Below the pieces are notes generated by a model. It was given only the letters and a program-made list of their open reading frames with translations. It had not been told where the DNA came from and made no database searches. A stretch of 64,000 nt of DNA from contig NZ_CP132203.1 in the NCBI RefSeq assembly GCF_030719035.1, positions 5,474,501 through 5,538,500 on the forward strand. The letters are read 5' to 3'. Both the position numbers and the translations under genes were made by a program. Source of the DNA: Hahella sp. HNIBRBA332. GTDB taxonomy: Bacteria; Pseudomonadota; Gammaproteobacteria; Pseudomonadales; Oleiphilaceae. Shown here one piece after another: positions 8,558 to 17,414 of this stretch (positions within the stretch are counted from its first letter, which is position 1; the number at the start of each line of letters is the position of its first letter).

Positions 8558-9479
8558 CCGCGAAGAGATCATCAAGGTCAAGGACATGTCGAAGTCCTTC
8601 GGCGACAAGGTGGCGGTGGATAAAGTCAGCCTCAGCGTATACAAGGGCGATATTTTCGGCTTTCTGGGCCCCAACGGCAGCGGCAAGACCACTACCATTC
8701 GCCTGCTGTGCGGGCTGCTCACGCCGGATGAAGGAGAAGGGCGCTGTCTGGGCTACGACATCATCAAGGAAGCCCGCCATATCAAGCGCCAGGTCGGCTA
8801 CATGACCCAACGCTTCAGCTTTTATGAAGACCTCAGCGTGCGGGAGAATCTGGAGTTCGTCGCCCGCATGTACTATCTGCCAGAGCGCCGGAAAGCGGTG
8901 GACGAAGCGCTGGATAACCTGGGGATGAAAAGCCGCCAGACGCAACTGGCGGGGGAGTTGTCCGGCGGCTGGAAACAACGCTTGGCGCTGACCGCATGCA
9001 TGCTGCACAAGCCCAAGCTGTTGCTGCTGGACGAGCCCACGTCAGGGGTTGACCCGGAAGCGCGACGGGATTTCTGGGAGGAGATCCATCGCCTGGCGGA
9101 TGAAGGGGTCACCGTGCTGGTGTCCACGCACTACATGGACGAAGCCGAGCGCTGCAATCGTCTCGCCTATATCGCTTACGGCCACTTGGTGGGCGAAGGG
9201 TCGCCCCGTTCTCTGATCGCCGACTCCGGGCTGGCCACCTGGCGCATAGAAAGCGCTGACATTCATCAGGTGGCGGAAAAGCTCAGGCGCATCGACGCGG
9301 TGAAGCAGGTGGCGCCGTTTGGAACCCGTTTGTTTGTGTCCGGCACGGACGCCCAGCAATTGGAGAAGGATCTGAGCGCGTTCGCGGAGCAGGAAGGCGT
9401 CAATCCTGAGCGCACCCAGCCGCGGCTGGAAGACGTGTTTATTCAGCTGATGCGCAGCTCGGAGGAAAAAAGATGGTGA
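8550..9479 (+). CDS. ABC transporter ATPase subunit (drug/polysaccharide export type)
   Basis: The product is about 309 residues. The ATG at 8550 lies inside the last codons of the adaptor gene, which fits translational coupling; the longer frame from 8523 has no support. Walker A is GPNGSGKTT, the signature is LSGGWKQR (a W where Q is common), and Walker B is LLLLDEPTSGVDP, followed by STHYMDEAERC. These mark the DRA/ABC-2 exporter ATPases. The C-terminal 80 residues match the usual extension of this group. It powers the permease encoded at 9473. The substrate is unknown; the adaptor-ATPase-permease order resembles YhiI-YhiH-type exporters. Confidence 0.92.
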   Translation: MNNREEIIKVKDMSKSFGDKVAVDKVSLSVYKGDIFGFLGPNGSGKTTTIRLLCGLLTPDEGEGRCLGYDIIKEARHIKRQVGYMTQRFSFYEDLSVRENLEFVARMYYLPERRKAVDEALDNLGMKSRQTQLAGELSGGWKQRLALTACMLHKPKLLLLDEPTSGVDPEARRDFWEEIHRLADEGVTVLVSTHYMDEAERCNRLAYIAYGHLVGEGSPRSLIADSGLATWRIESADIHQVAEKLRRIDAVKQVAPFGTRLFVSGTDAQQLEKDLSAFAEQEGVNPERTQPRLEDVFIQLMRSSEEKRW

Positions 9480-10609
9480 CGCTCTTTTCTCCCATCCGTT
9501 TGTGGGCGGTGGTCGCCAAGGAGTTCATTCAGTTGCGCCGCGACCGGCTGACTTTCGCCATGATCATTGGCATTCCCCTGATTCAGCTGGCGCTGTTCGG
9601 CTTCGCCATCAACTCGGACCCCAAGGAATTGCCCATGGCGGTGCGCAGTGCGGAAAGCAGCGCCTATACCCGCAGCATCATCCAGGCCATCGTCAACACC
9701 CGTTACTTCAATGTCACCGAGATTACCGACTCTGAGCAAACCGCCAACGAGATACTGGCCCGCGGCGCCGCCCAGTTCGTTATCAACATTCCCGCCGACT
9801 TTACCCGTCGCCTGTTGCGCGGAGAACGCCCAAGCCTGCTGCTGGAAGCGGACGCCACCGACCCCGCCGCCACTTCCAACGCCCTGGCGGCGATCAAACA
9901 GATTCCCAACACTGCGCTGGCTCACGACCTCAATGGCCCGCTGGCCTCCTTACAGGGCAAAGGCGCGCCGTTTTCCATTGATATCCATCGCCGCTACAAT
10001 CCCGAGGGCATCACCCAGTACAACATCGTGCCCGGCCTGATGGGCGTGATTCTGACCATGACGATGATCATGATGACCTCCCTGGCCATCACCCGCGAAC
10101 ACGAACGCGGCACCATGGAAAATCTGCTGGCCATGCCGGTGCAGCCGCTGGAGGTCATGGTCGGTAAAATAACGCCTTATATTCTGATCGGTTACATTCA
10201 GGTGCTCGTTATTCTCGCCGCGGCTCTGTGGGTATTTCATGTGCCGATGCTGGGATCGGCCTTGCTGCTGATGCTCGGCGTGTTGCTGTTTATCCTCGCC
10301 AACCTCACCGTCGGCATCACTATCTCCAGCATTGCGCGTAATCAGGCCCAGGCCATGCAGATGTCGTTCTTCTTTTTCATGCCGTCCATTCTGCTGTCCG
10401 GTTTTATGTTTCCGTTTCGCGGCATGCCGCAATGGGCCCAAATCATTGGCGAAGCGCTGCCGCTGACGCATTTCCTGCGATTTATCCGTGGCTTATTGTT
10501 GAAAGGCAATGAATGGACGGTCGCCTGGGAGCACTTATGGCCACTGCTGGCCTTCACCGCAGTGATGATGGCGGTTGGATTACGCCAGTACCGGCGCACT
10601 CTGGATTAG
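9473..10609 (+). CDS. ABC-2 type permease
   Basis: This is the membrane partner of the ATPase at 8550. The product has 378 residues, with one N-terminal transmembrane segment (about residues 24-44), a large extracytoplasmic region, and five further hydrophobic segments in the C-terminal half. Between them, EHERGTMENLLAMPVQPLEVMVGK is the characteristic ABC-2 coupling region. Its ATG overlaps the ATPase stop (ATGGTGA) and a GGAGG sits just upstream. One ABC-2 permease gene is present, so a homodimer is likely; related systems often carry two. Confidence 0.92.
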   Translation: MVTLFSPIRLWAVVAKEFIQLRRDRLTFAMIIGIPLIQLALFGFAINSDPKELPMAVRSAESSAYTRSIIQAIVNTRYFNVTEITDSEQTANEILARGAAQFVINIPADFTRRLLRGERPSLLLEADATDPAATSNALAAIKQIPNTALAHDLNGPLASLQGKGAPFSIDIHRRYNPEGITQYNIVPGLMGVILTMTMIMMTSLAITREHERGTMENLLAMPVQPLEVMVGKITPYILIGYIQVLVILAAALWVFHVPMLGSALLLMLGVLLFILANLTVGITISSIARNQAQAMQMSFFFFMPSILLSGFMFPFRGMPQWAQIIGEALPLTHFLRFIRGLLLKGNEWTVAWEHLWPLLAFTAVMMAVGLRQYRRTLD

Positions 10610-10721
10610 CGATGGCGGATGCTTTCACATACACCCTACCCGGAATTGCATTTTCGTCAGGGTGGATTATGATCGTCGGGCTCGCACCAGACCTTCAGCC
10701 CAACCAGCGCGTGGAATTCAC

Positions 10722-11054
10722 ATGTCCGAAGTAGTTTTAACCAACCTCAATCTGTTCATTGTCTTGTTCGTAATCTTTTTCGCCAGCGCGAGTTTCATGT
10801 TCATGCAGATCTTTTTTCATGACGCCAAAATGGGGCTGGTGTTCCTCGCGGGACTGGTGGTCGCCGGCACCGCTTCCGTCATGTTCAAGCCGTTGGCGAT
10901 TCCCGCTCTGTCTCTGGCCCTGGTCGCCTTCGCTGCGCTGATTCTTATCAACCTGTACAAGCACTATAAAAAGCCGCAGTTTTACGCTCCCGCGCTGGGC
11001 ATGGTGATCAGCCTGGCGGTTGGCGGCGGTGTGATTTTGGCTTTGCAGCAATAA
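10722..11054 (+). CDS. small integral membrane protein, unknown
   Basis: This encodes 110 residues from an ATG at 10722 with GGAA upstream; the longer frame starting at 10575 reads through non-coding-looking sequence. Three to four hydrophobic segments cover most of the length, with a short basic loop (LYKHYKKPQF). It is likely in the inner membrane. I do not recognise a family. It follows the ABC exporter operon by 112 bases on the same strand but has no clear functional tie. Confidence 0.6.
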   Translation: MSEVVLTNLNLFIVLFVIFFASASFMFMQIFFHDAKMGLVFLAGLVVAGTASVMFKPLAIPALSLALVAFAALILINLYKHYKKPQFYAPALGMVISLAVGGGVILALQQ

Positions 11055-11180
11055 GCCAGCAGAGTTGATCCGTCAGCGCACTAAGCCAAAGCGTAAAACG
11101 ATTGTCGAGGTAATTTTTAACGCAGCCGCTGCGACATATTCCCACGCACGATCTCCCTTTCAAGTCTAAGCTTGCTGTGT

Positions 11181-11199
11181 TCCGGCGCCATGCGCCGGA
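11181..11199. other. perfect GC hairpin in the leader of the secreted-protein gene
   Basis: TCCGGCGC, CAT, GCGCCGGA forms an 8 bp perfect stem with a 3-base loop about 50 bases upstream of the ATG at 11250. There is no T-run, so it is not an ordinary terminator. Transcript structure or a protein site are both possible. Confidence 0.4.
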
Positions 11200-11249
11200 G
11201 CCCGCCCGGCGGCCGGCCACGCCGCCTTATAAAAACGGAGACAGCAAAT

Positions 11250-11840
11250 ATGGAACGAGTCAGCGGCCCCCACAGCCATTTACTTCAGTGGCTACGCCCA
11301 TCTCAAAAACTGACGACTTTGTTGCAAGCCAGCGCTTTCACACTCGCGACCGGTTTTGTGGGCGCGGCCTGGGCGGCTTCGCCGTGGACGGCGGTCGGCT
11401 CCACCGGAGTCGTCGATGAGGCGGATGCGACAGAGGTTAACTTCTCCAGCGGCGTCGCCCAGATCAGTGGCGCAGCGCCGGCATCCAGCAGCGTTACTCT
11501 ACGGTATAACGTCACCGCCATCGCCGACCTCGATAACGGCGGCGTCAACAAACGCCTGAGCGCCCGTTTCCGCGATAATGGAAGCGACGCCAGAGTCGTG
11601 CTGTCGCTACGCCAGTACAACTACAACACCGGCGTCACCACCACACTGTTGACGCTGGACAGCAACACCCGCCCCGCCAACGCGGCCTACCAGACCCATA
11701 GCGTCAGCGACGGCTGCTGGACCACCAGCTTCGACTTCACGCAAAACGCTTATTACATCGAAGCCGTCCTCACCCGCGCCAGCACCACCGGCAGCCCCGG
11801 CCTGGCGATTCTAAGAGTGGAGGATGTGGATATTTGTTGA
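11250..11840 (+). CDS. secreted protein of unknown function
   Basis: This encodes 196 residues from the ATG at 11250 (GGAG upstream). An N-terminal region with a hydrophobic core (about residues 20-40) ending VGAAWAAS fits a Sec signal peptide with a somewhat long n-region. The mature part is Thr/Ser/Asn-rich, likely beta-stranded, with two Cys in the last third that could form a disulfide (DGCWT and the C-terminal DIC). There is no family match that I know. Composition suits a small extracellular or periplasmic protein. Confidence 0.6.
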   Translation: MERVSGPHSHLLQWLRPSQKLTTLLQASAFTLATGFVGAAWAASPWTAVGSTGVVDEADATEVNFSSGVAQISGAAPASSSVTLRYNVTAIADLDNGGVNKRLSARFRDNGSDARVVLSLRQYNYNTGVTTTLLTLDSNTRPANAAYQTHSVSDGCWTTSFDFTQNAYYIEAVLTRASTTGSPGLAILRVEDVDIC

Positions 11841-11997
11841 GGTACAGGGAAAATTACGGGACTAAAAGCGATGAGTCTCGCCAAGGAGGGCGGGATTCAA
11901 TATGACAAGAGTAAAGGATCTTATGTTTACTATTTCCCAACTTTCCCTTCAAATATCAGCGGTGGTGAAAACAAGCGCCACCGGACTGACAATACAC

Positions 11998-12459
11998 CTA
12001 CTCCAGAGCAAAATTCAGAACATACAGATATTTCTGACTTTCAAATACGATCACAGAATAGAAGATAAATATCAATGACTTAACCACATATTCAACATTC
12101 TCATTTTTAAAATATTCGCCTTTTAACAACAACATCACAGTTACCGCCATTAGGGCATACACAAACATATCATGGCTAAGCGCGTACCCCACTATGGCAG
12201 TGATTAAGCTATATTGGCCCGCTACCCTATCAAGCTGATCAGGGGAGTACGCAGTTTCAAACCCGGGCTTTACGCCTGAGATAAAAAATGGAACAAATAC
12301 ACATAAAAAGTACAGAAGAACCCAGGCTATCCCTAACATGCCCGATAGCTTCTTATAATCTACATAAAATACCTTGTTCAAAATAAAAACTATCGAGAAG
12401 CTAATCAGTCCAACTATTGCAAAGCTTATTAAGAAGCAAGATACATCAGAGACAGTCAC
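11998..12459 (-). CDS. four-segment membrane protein, AT-rich gene
   Basis: I place the start at the GTG at 12459 because AAGGAG lies five bases upstream. An ATG at 12474 and a GTG at 12489 extend the frame without a better site. The product is about 153 residues with four hydrophobic segments and no recognisable motif. Base composition is clearly more AT-rich than the neighbours, with many A/T third positions, which suggests recent acquisition. It is downstream of the receiver-ATPase operon on the same strand. Confidence 0.55.
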   Translation of the reverse strand: MTVSDVSCFLISFAIVGLISFSIVFILNKVFYVDYKKLSGMLGIAWVLLYFLCVFVPFFISGVKPGFETAYSPDQLDRVAGQYSLITAIVGYALSHDMFVYALMAVTVMLLLKGEYFKNENVEYVVKSLIFIFYSVIVFESQKYLYVLNFALE

Positions 12460-12581
12460 TGCAACTCCTTCCATATACCCATCAACCACATTGATTTTGA
12501 AGGCGAAGTATACCCTTTAAAGCATCGTCAAAAAGCAATCTTGCGCTATACAGATAACTCTCAGGACTGAGAGTATTGAGG

Positions 12582-14819
12582 CTACACCTCTATCTGTGTT
12601 CCCAGCACTCGCAGGACTTCATAGGTGGTGGTGAGGCCTTTGTGGACGCGGGATTTGGCGTCGGCGACGAGGGTGACCAGGCCATTGGCGACGGCGATGT
12701 CGTAGAGTTCTTTACTGGATGCGCCGCCGGCGATGTGGTGGCGCAGTTCATCTGTGATGGTGAGGACTTCATATAATCCGATACGGCCCTTATAGCCGTG
12801 ATTGCACTTTTGGCAGCCGCGACCATGGTAGGTTTTCAGGTGCGGATCGTCGAAGAGCGGGCCGAGCAGGTATATCTCCTCTTCATTGGGCGTGACTTCT
12901 TCACGGCAGTGGTCACAGATGCGCCGCACCAATCGCTGCGCGATGATGCATTCCAACGCCTGAGCCGCGACAAAAGGTTTGATGCCCAGGTCCAACAGAC
13001 GGGCGACGGTGCCGATGGAAGAATTGGTGTGCAGGGTGGAGAACACCAGATGCCCGGTCAGCGCCGCATGCAACGCGACTTCGGCGGTCTCGAAGTCGCG
13101 GATCTCTCCCAGCAGGATGATGTCCGGGTCCTGCCGCAGAATGGCGCGCAGTATGGAGGCAAAGCTCAAGCCGATTTTCTCCCGCACCGACACTTGTCCG
13201 GCCATATCCAGATAAAACTCCACCGGGTCTTCAATCGTGACGTAATTCTTCTCCGTGGTCGCGTTGTGTTGCAACAGCGCATATAGCGTCGTGCTTTTAC
13301 CGCTGCCGGTGGGCCCCGTGGCGAGGATCATGCCCTGGGGTTTATTGATGGCGGCTTCCATGCGTTTGGCGTTGAGTTCCGACAGTCCCAAATGGGTCAG
13401 GTTTTTCACGGAGGAATTACGCTCCAGCACCCGCATCACCACTTTTTCCCCGTTCAATGTGGGCAGAGTGGAAATGCGCAAATCCACCACCCGCATCGGC
13501 GTTTTCACCGTAATGCGCCCGTCCTGGGGACGACGGCGTTCAGTGATATCCAGCTCAGACATCACCTTGATGCGCGAGACCAGGGACATATGCATGTTGT
13601 GCGGAATACGAATCTTATCCTCCAACACGCCGTCTATGCGATATCGAACGATGACCTGATTAGTGCGGGGATGGATATGGATATCGCTGGCGCCCAGACG
13701 CAACGCCTCAATGATGATCGCATTGACCAGGCGCACCGCGGGCGGCTGTTCCGTCTGGCTGAGCAGGTCTTCCAGAGAGTCGTCGTCGTCATCTTCGATC
13801 ACCACTTCGATGCCTTCGAAGGGGTCGACCCCCATCACCACGCTTTCCAACTCTTTGATGGACGTTTCCTCTTCCTCGAACAACCCGGCGAGTTTCATCT
13901 CCATGGCGCTGACCGTAGCGACCACCGGATCGATCTGCATGCCCGTGGTGAAACCCAGCTCATCTATCAATTCCACGTTAAGCGGGTCCGCCATGGCCAA
14001 TAACAAGCGCTTGCCGCTGATCCTGAGAGGAATAATGAGCTGCTTCTGACACAGAGACTTGGGAATCAACGACAGTGTCGCCGGCTCCACCTGGAATTCC
14101 GCCAGCGACACCTCCTCAAAGAACATTTCCTTCTTCAGGAGCTGCACCAGCTTGCGTTCCTCAATCCATTGTTTTTCCAGCAACAGCTTGATTACCGTCT
14201 CCTTGCGGCTTTGCTGCAGCTTGAAAACCTCCTGCACCTGCTGTTTGTTCAGCAGATTATGCTTGTGCAGCATGATCGCCAGCTGGCTGCGGTTTTGTTG
14301 CGCCAGCTTGCTGAACGCCTGCAGGTCTTTTTGCTGTTTGGCGTTGGTCTTCTCAAGCTCCTTGTTCTTTTGAATGAGGTCATACTGTTCCAGCGCCAGG
14401 GCGACGGTGATGCGTAAATCGTCGTCATTCCAGGGCTTGAGAATAAAGCGATACACCGCGCCCTCGTTGATGGCGGCCATCACCGCCGTGGTGTCCGCCT
14501 GTCCGGTGAGCATAATGCGGATGGTATCGGGAGACTCTTCCTTCACTTTGCGCAACAGATCCGCGCCGGTCATCCCCGGCATCATGTAGTCTGATATCAA
14601 TAAATGAATACGGCGCTGATTGATGATTTCCAGGGCTTCCATCGCATTCTTGGCGGTGAGAATGTTGTAGCTCTCCTTACGAAAAACCCGACTCAACGCA
14701 CTCAAAACGGCAGGCTCGTCATCCACCAGCAAGACGCTGTAGGACACTTTCGGTTTACCTTTGTCCTCGTCCTGATCGGAAGCTGAGTTATTGACGAACA
14801 GAGAAGCGAATTTCGACAT
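12582..14819 (-). CDS. receiver domain fused to GspE/PilB-type secretion ATPase
   Basis: The product is 745 residues. The N-terminal receiver domain (about residues 27-145) has acidic pair Asp33/Asp34, phosphoacceptor Asp77, Thr105 and Lys128, all as in active receivers. A helical linker follows (145-185), then a GspE N-terminal domain (about 185-315). The type II/IV ATPase comes next: Walker A GPTGSGKST at 502-510, Asp box around 528-534, Walker B DPDIILLGEIRD at 564-575, His box at 588-599, and a four-Cys zinc site at Cys635, 638, 669 and 672. Such ATPases drive type IV pilus or type II secretion assembly. Here the motor appears to be switched by phosphorylation. It starts seven bases after the histidine kinase stop. 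No pilin or secretin is in the window. Confidence 0.92.
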   Translation of the reverse strand: MSKFASLFVNNSASDQDEDKGKPKVSYSVLLVDDEPAVLSALSRVFRKESYNILTAKNAMEALEIINQRRIHLLISDYMMPGMTGADLLRKVKEESPDTIRIMLTGQADTTAVMAAINEGAVYRFILKPWNDDDLRITVALALEQYDLIQKNKELEKTNAKQQKDLQAFSKLAQQNRSQLAIMLHKHNLLNKQQVQEVFKLQQSRKETVIKLLLEKQWIEERKLVQLLKKEMFFEEVSLAEFQVEPATLSLIPKSLCQKQLIIPLRISGKRLLLAMADPLNVELIDELGFTTGMQIDPVVATVSAMEMKLAGLFEEEETSIKELESVVMGVDPFEGIEVVIEDDDDDSLEDLLSQTEQPPAVRLVNAIIIEALRLGASDIHIHPRTNQVIVRYRIDGVLEDKIRIPHNMHMSLVSRIKVMSELDITERRRPQDGRITVKTPMRVVDLRISTLPTLNGEKVVMRVLERNSSVKNLTHLGLSELNAKRMEAAINKPQGMILATGPTGSGKSTTLYALLQHNATTEKNYVTIEDPVEFYLDMAGQVSVREKIGLSFASILRAILRQDPDIILLGEIRDFETAEVALHAALTGHLVFSTLHTNSSIGTVARLLDLGIKPFVAAQALECIIAQRLVRRICDHCREEVTPNEEEIYLLGPLFDDPHLKTYHGRGCQKCNHGYKGRIGLYEVLTITDELRHHIAGGASSKELYDIAVANGLVTLVADAKSRVHKGLTTTYEVLRVLGTQIEV

Positions 14820-14826
14820 AAATGAA

Positions 14827-16014
14827 TTATCCGGGGGTCTCCTCCGTCACCGGCAGCTCAATACAAAAGCGGCTGCCCTTGCCTGGTTCGCTGGCGACCT
14901 GAATCTCGCCGCCATGGGCGCGGATGATATCCCGGCATAGAGTCATGCCCAGTCCGGTGCCGGAACCTACCGGTTTGGTGGTGAAAAACGGTTCGAAAAT
15001 GCGCTTCAGGGTCTCCGCGTCCATGCCGCAACCAGTGTCTTCAATCACGATCCGCACCCCGCTTGCGCCGGGGCCGCATTGCACCAGCACCTCACCGCGT
15101 TCGCCAATGGCCTGCACCGCATTCAGCATGATGGCGTACACCGCCTGGCAAAACGCCGAATAATCCACCCAAACCGGCGGCGTCGGCTCATATTCCTTAC
15201 GCAAACGAATATGCCCCCCCATCAGCGGTTTGGCGAGGTTGCAGACGCTCTCCATCAGCTCCTCCATGGCCACTTTCTGCCTGGAGCCGCCATCCGTGCC
15301 GGCGAAGCCTTTCAGGTCCTTGACGATCTTGGCGACCCGCGCCACGCCGTCCAGCGTGTCGCCCATCAGGATATGCAGGTCCTTAATGACAAAGTCCAAT
15401 TCATAGCGACTGAAAATCGCCTTCACATCGTGGCCGCGCGACATTTCCGTCAGCGCGTCGCTGATATCCTGCAGATAGCCTTTACCTGAGTTCAGGTTAG
15501 ACTGGATAAAGCCCAGGGGATTATTGATCTCATGCGCGACGCCGGCGCCAAGCTGCCCCAATGCGCTCAGTTTCTCCGCTTCGTAAACCTGCTTGCGGCG
15601 CAGCTCGATCTGCGCCACCTGCTCCTCCACCCTGCGTTCAAGCTGCGCCGCCAATTCCCGATACCTGGCCTCCGATTCCTGCAGCGCCTGATGCTTAAGC
15701 TGTAGTTCTTCGTAATCCTGTTCCACGACATGATGATGCAGGGAAGCCGCCAGCCGATAGCGGGCGGCCTGATGCAGGATGGCTTCCACCAATTTGCAGG
15801 CGGCTTCGGCTTTTTCTTTGGGAGCGGATGCGACTAAGTAGGCGACCGTGCGAATCTGATAGCGGATAGGCCAAGCGTCAGCGTCCGGCTTATCCTGCAC
15901 CGGGACGATACTGGCGGACGTCTCCAACAGCGGCGGCAATCGACTTTGCAGCGACTCGATGTCTTTCGGCGTCAATAGATCGGCAAGCGTGAATTCCGGA
16001 TCAATGTCATTCAC
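14827..16014 (-). CDS. soluble histidine kinase, likely partner of the receiver-ATPase
   Basis: The product is 395 residues. There is no transmembrane segment. An N-terminal helical domain of unknown type (1-90) leads into a coiled coil (about 96-148). The HisKA box GVAHEINNPLG carries His161, and the HATPase part shows the N box (MLNAVQAIGERG), DTGCGM, and EPFFTTKPVGSGTGLGM, all intact. The kinase is therefore cytoplasmic and probably active. Its gene lies between an MglA-like GTPase (24 bases upstream) and the receiver-ATPase (seven bases downstream), so the obvious inferred target is Asp77 of the latter. What it senses is not visible; the GTPase is a candidate input. Confidence 0.92.
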   Translation of the reverse strand: MNDIDPEFTLADLLTPKDIESLQSRLPPLLETSASIVPVQDKPDADAWPIRYQIRTVAYLVASAPKEKAEAACKLVEAILHQAARYRLAASLHHHVVEQDYEELQLKHQALQESEARYRELAAQLERRVEEQVAQIELRRKQVYEAEKLSALGQLGAGVAHEINNPLGFIQSNLNSGKGYLQDISDALTEMSRGHDVKAIFSRYELDFVIKDLHILMGDTLDGVARVAKIVKDLKGFAGTDGGSRQKVAMEELMESVCNLAKPLMGGHIRLRKEYEPTPPVWVDYSAFCQAVYAIMLNAVQAIGERGEVLVQCGPGASGVRIVIEDTGCGMDAETLKRIFEPFFTTKPVGSGTGLGMTLCRDIIRAHGGEIQVASEPGKGSRFCIELPVTEETPG

Positions 16015-16038
16015 GACGATGGAGCCCCCCTGCTTCCG

Positions 16039-16689
16039 TTATTTCCCCAACAAGCCGGCGACAAACGCCTCCCGGCTCAAATGATGCGCGGAGCCCAGCT
16101 TGTATTCTTCATCCAGCTCTGGATATACCCGCTGCAGCAACAGCTCCAGCGTTTCCAACACGCCCTGATTCTGCAAGGCGCTGGCGAACACCACCGGCCA
16201 CCAGGGGCTGGGCTCCCAGCGCTCGCGAATTTCTTGCTCGCTCAGGATATTTTTCAAATCACGCTTATTAAACTGCACCACCAGCGGCAGGCGCTCGAAG
16301 TCGATGCCTACGCGGCCGGCATTGGCGGCGAGATTCTCAAACGCCTCAAGGTTGGTATGGCTTTGGTTATGCTGGGAATCGGCGATAAAGGCGACGCCAT
16401 CAGCGCGGGATAAAACGGCTTTGCGGGTGCTGTCATGTTGCACCTGTCCCGGGACGGTGTAGAGCTTGAGTTGAATCAACAGGCCGCTGGGGGCTTCAAA
16501 ACCCAGCGGAAACAGATCAAAAAACAGAGTACGGTCTTTCTGCGTCTCCAGCACCATCATCTCGCCTTTCAATTCCGGCGAGGACAACTCATGCAGCGCG
16601 CCGAGGTTCGTGGTTTTCCCACTCAGCGCCGGGCCATAGTAGACCAGCTTCAAAGTCAGTCGATTCGTCTGTTCATCCAGCTCCGCCAT
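16039..16689 (-). CDS. MglA-like small Ras-type GTPase
   Basis: The product is 216 residues; the ATG at 16689 has AAGGAG five bases upstream, and the longer frame to 16788 is unsupported. The P-loop is GPALSGKTT (residues 19-27), preceded by LVYYG. LYTVPGQ occupies the switch II position, and QFNKRD is the base-recognition NKxD motif. LVYYGP and TVPGQ are hallmarks of the MglA group, which in Myxococcus sets cell polarity and controls type IV pili. First gene of the GTPase, kinase, receiver-ATPase unit. No MglB-type activating protein is in the window. Confidence 0.9.
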   Translation of the reverse strand: MAELDEQTNRLTLKLVYYGPALSGKTTNLGALHELSSPELKGEMMVLETQKDRTLFFDLFPLGFEAPSGLLIQLKLYTVPGQVQHDSTRKAVLSRADGVAFIADSQHNQSHTNLEAFENLAANAGRVGIDFERLPLVVQFNKRDLKNILSEQEIRERWEPSPWWPVVFASALQNQGVLETLELLLQRVYPELDEEYKLGSAHHLSREAFVAGLLGK

Positions 16690-16797
16690 AATGCTCCTTC
16701 CCGGCAAGACTTCTCCGGCTGGGATATACCCTATCCCCTCAGTATAGAAGACTTCCTCAGAGGCGCCGCATTTAATAGCTGAAGCCAAACAGACGCG

Positions 16798-17286
16798 TCA
16801 GTCCGTCTCCATCAGGTACAGACGCATACCGCGAGCCTGATAGTTCGCAAGCGCGCCAGGGTGATCCAACGTACAGGTGTGCACCCACACCCGCTCCGCT
16901 CCCCAGTTCCACGCTTCGCGAATGCATTGCGTAAGCAGATAGCCGCCAAGCCCTTGACCAATGAACTTGGGGGCCAGTCCGAAGTAGGAAATTTCCACCT
17001 GCCGTTCAGGCTGTTTCTGCAGTTCAAAGTAACCCGCCGGCGAGCCTTTGACATACGCCACCCAGGTGCGCAGGTTCTCGTTCTCCGCATAGTCCCGCCA
17101 CTGCTCGTCGCTCCAGGATAACTTATCCGTCCATCCCCAGGCGCCGCCCACCAGCGTGTAGAGAAAGCGGCTGTACTCGAACTGCCGGATTGCGCATTCC
17201 ATGATCTGCAACTCTCCCACCGGGCTTTTCGCCCGTAGATCGGAAGGAGAGGTCATTTCCAAATAGTAAGTGGAGACTGTCTGCAT
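16798..17286 (-). CDS. GNAT-family N-acetyltransferase
   Basis: The product is about 162 residues from the ATG at 17286 (AAAGGGAA upstream). The acetyl-CoA-binding signature is seen in FIGQGLGGYLLTQCIREAW, followed by the beta-strand and bend typical of GNAT proteins (VWVHTCTLDHPGALANYQARG). The substrate cannot be told from sequence. It follows the tsx-like gene on the same strand, but a strong terminator separates them. It ends 108 bases before the GTPase start and may be read in the same direction as that operon. Confidence 0.85.
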   Translation of the reverse strand: MQTVSTYYLEMTSPSDLRAKSPVGELQIMECAIRQFEYSRFLYTLVGGAWGWTDKLSWSDEQWRDYAENENLRTWVAYVKGSPAGYFELQKQPERQVEISYFGLAPKFIGQGLGGYLLTQCIREAWNWGAERVWVHTCTLDHPGALANYQARGMRLYLMETD

Positions 17287-17317
17287 TGTTCCCTTTCCTG
17301 AAGTCATCTTCCTGCCT

Positions 17318-17376
17318 GAAAAAGGAGACGAATCCCAAGACGTCGCTGCGTCTTCAGGTCGTTCGGATTCGTCTCC
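17318..17376 (-). terminator. Rho-independent terminator of the tsx-like gene
   Basis: A perfect 12 bp inverted repeat, GGAGACGAATCC (17324-17335) with GGATTCGTCTCC (17365-17376), is followed on the minus strand by a T5 run (17319-17323). A smaller repeat, AAGACG ... CGTCTT, nests in the loop. A second hairpin, GCGCCGC-GTAAT-GCGGCGC (17385-17403), lies between it and the gene stop. Confidence 0.85.
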
Positions 17377-17414
17377 GAAATCCAGCGCCGCGTAATGCGG
17401 CGCATAGACGGCGA

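Noticed and set aside
11871..12068. Plus-strand frame of 65 residues
   Set aside because: No ribosome site, low-complexity polar sequence, and overlap with the end of the minus-strand membrane-protein gene.
12557..12574. Hairpin ACTCTCA-GGAC-TGAGAGT after the receiver-ATPase gene
   Set aside because: A 7 bp stem without a T-run is too weak to call a terminator.
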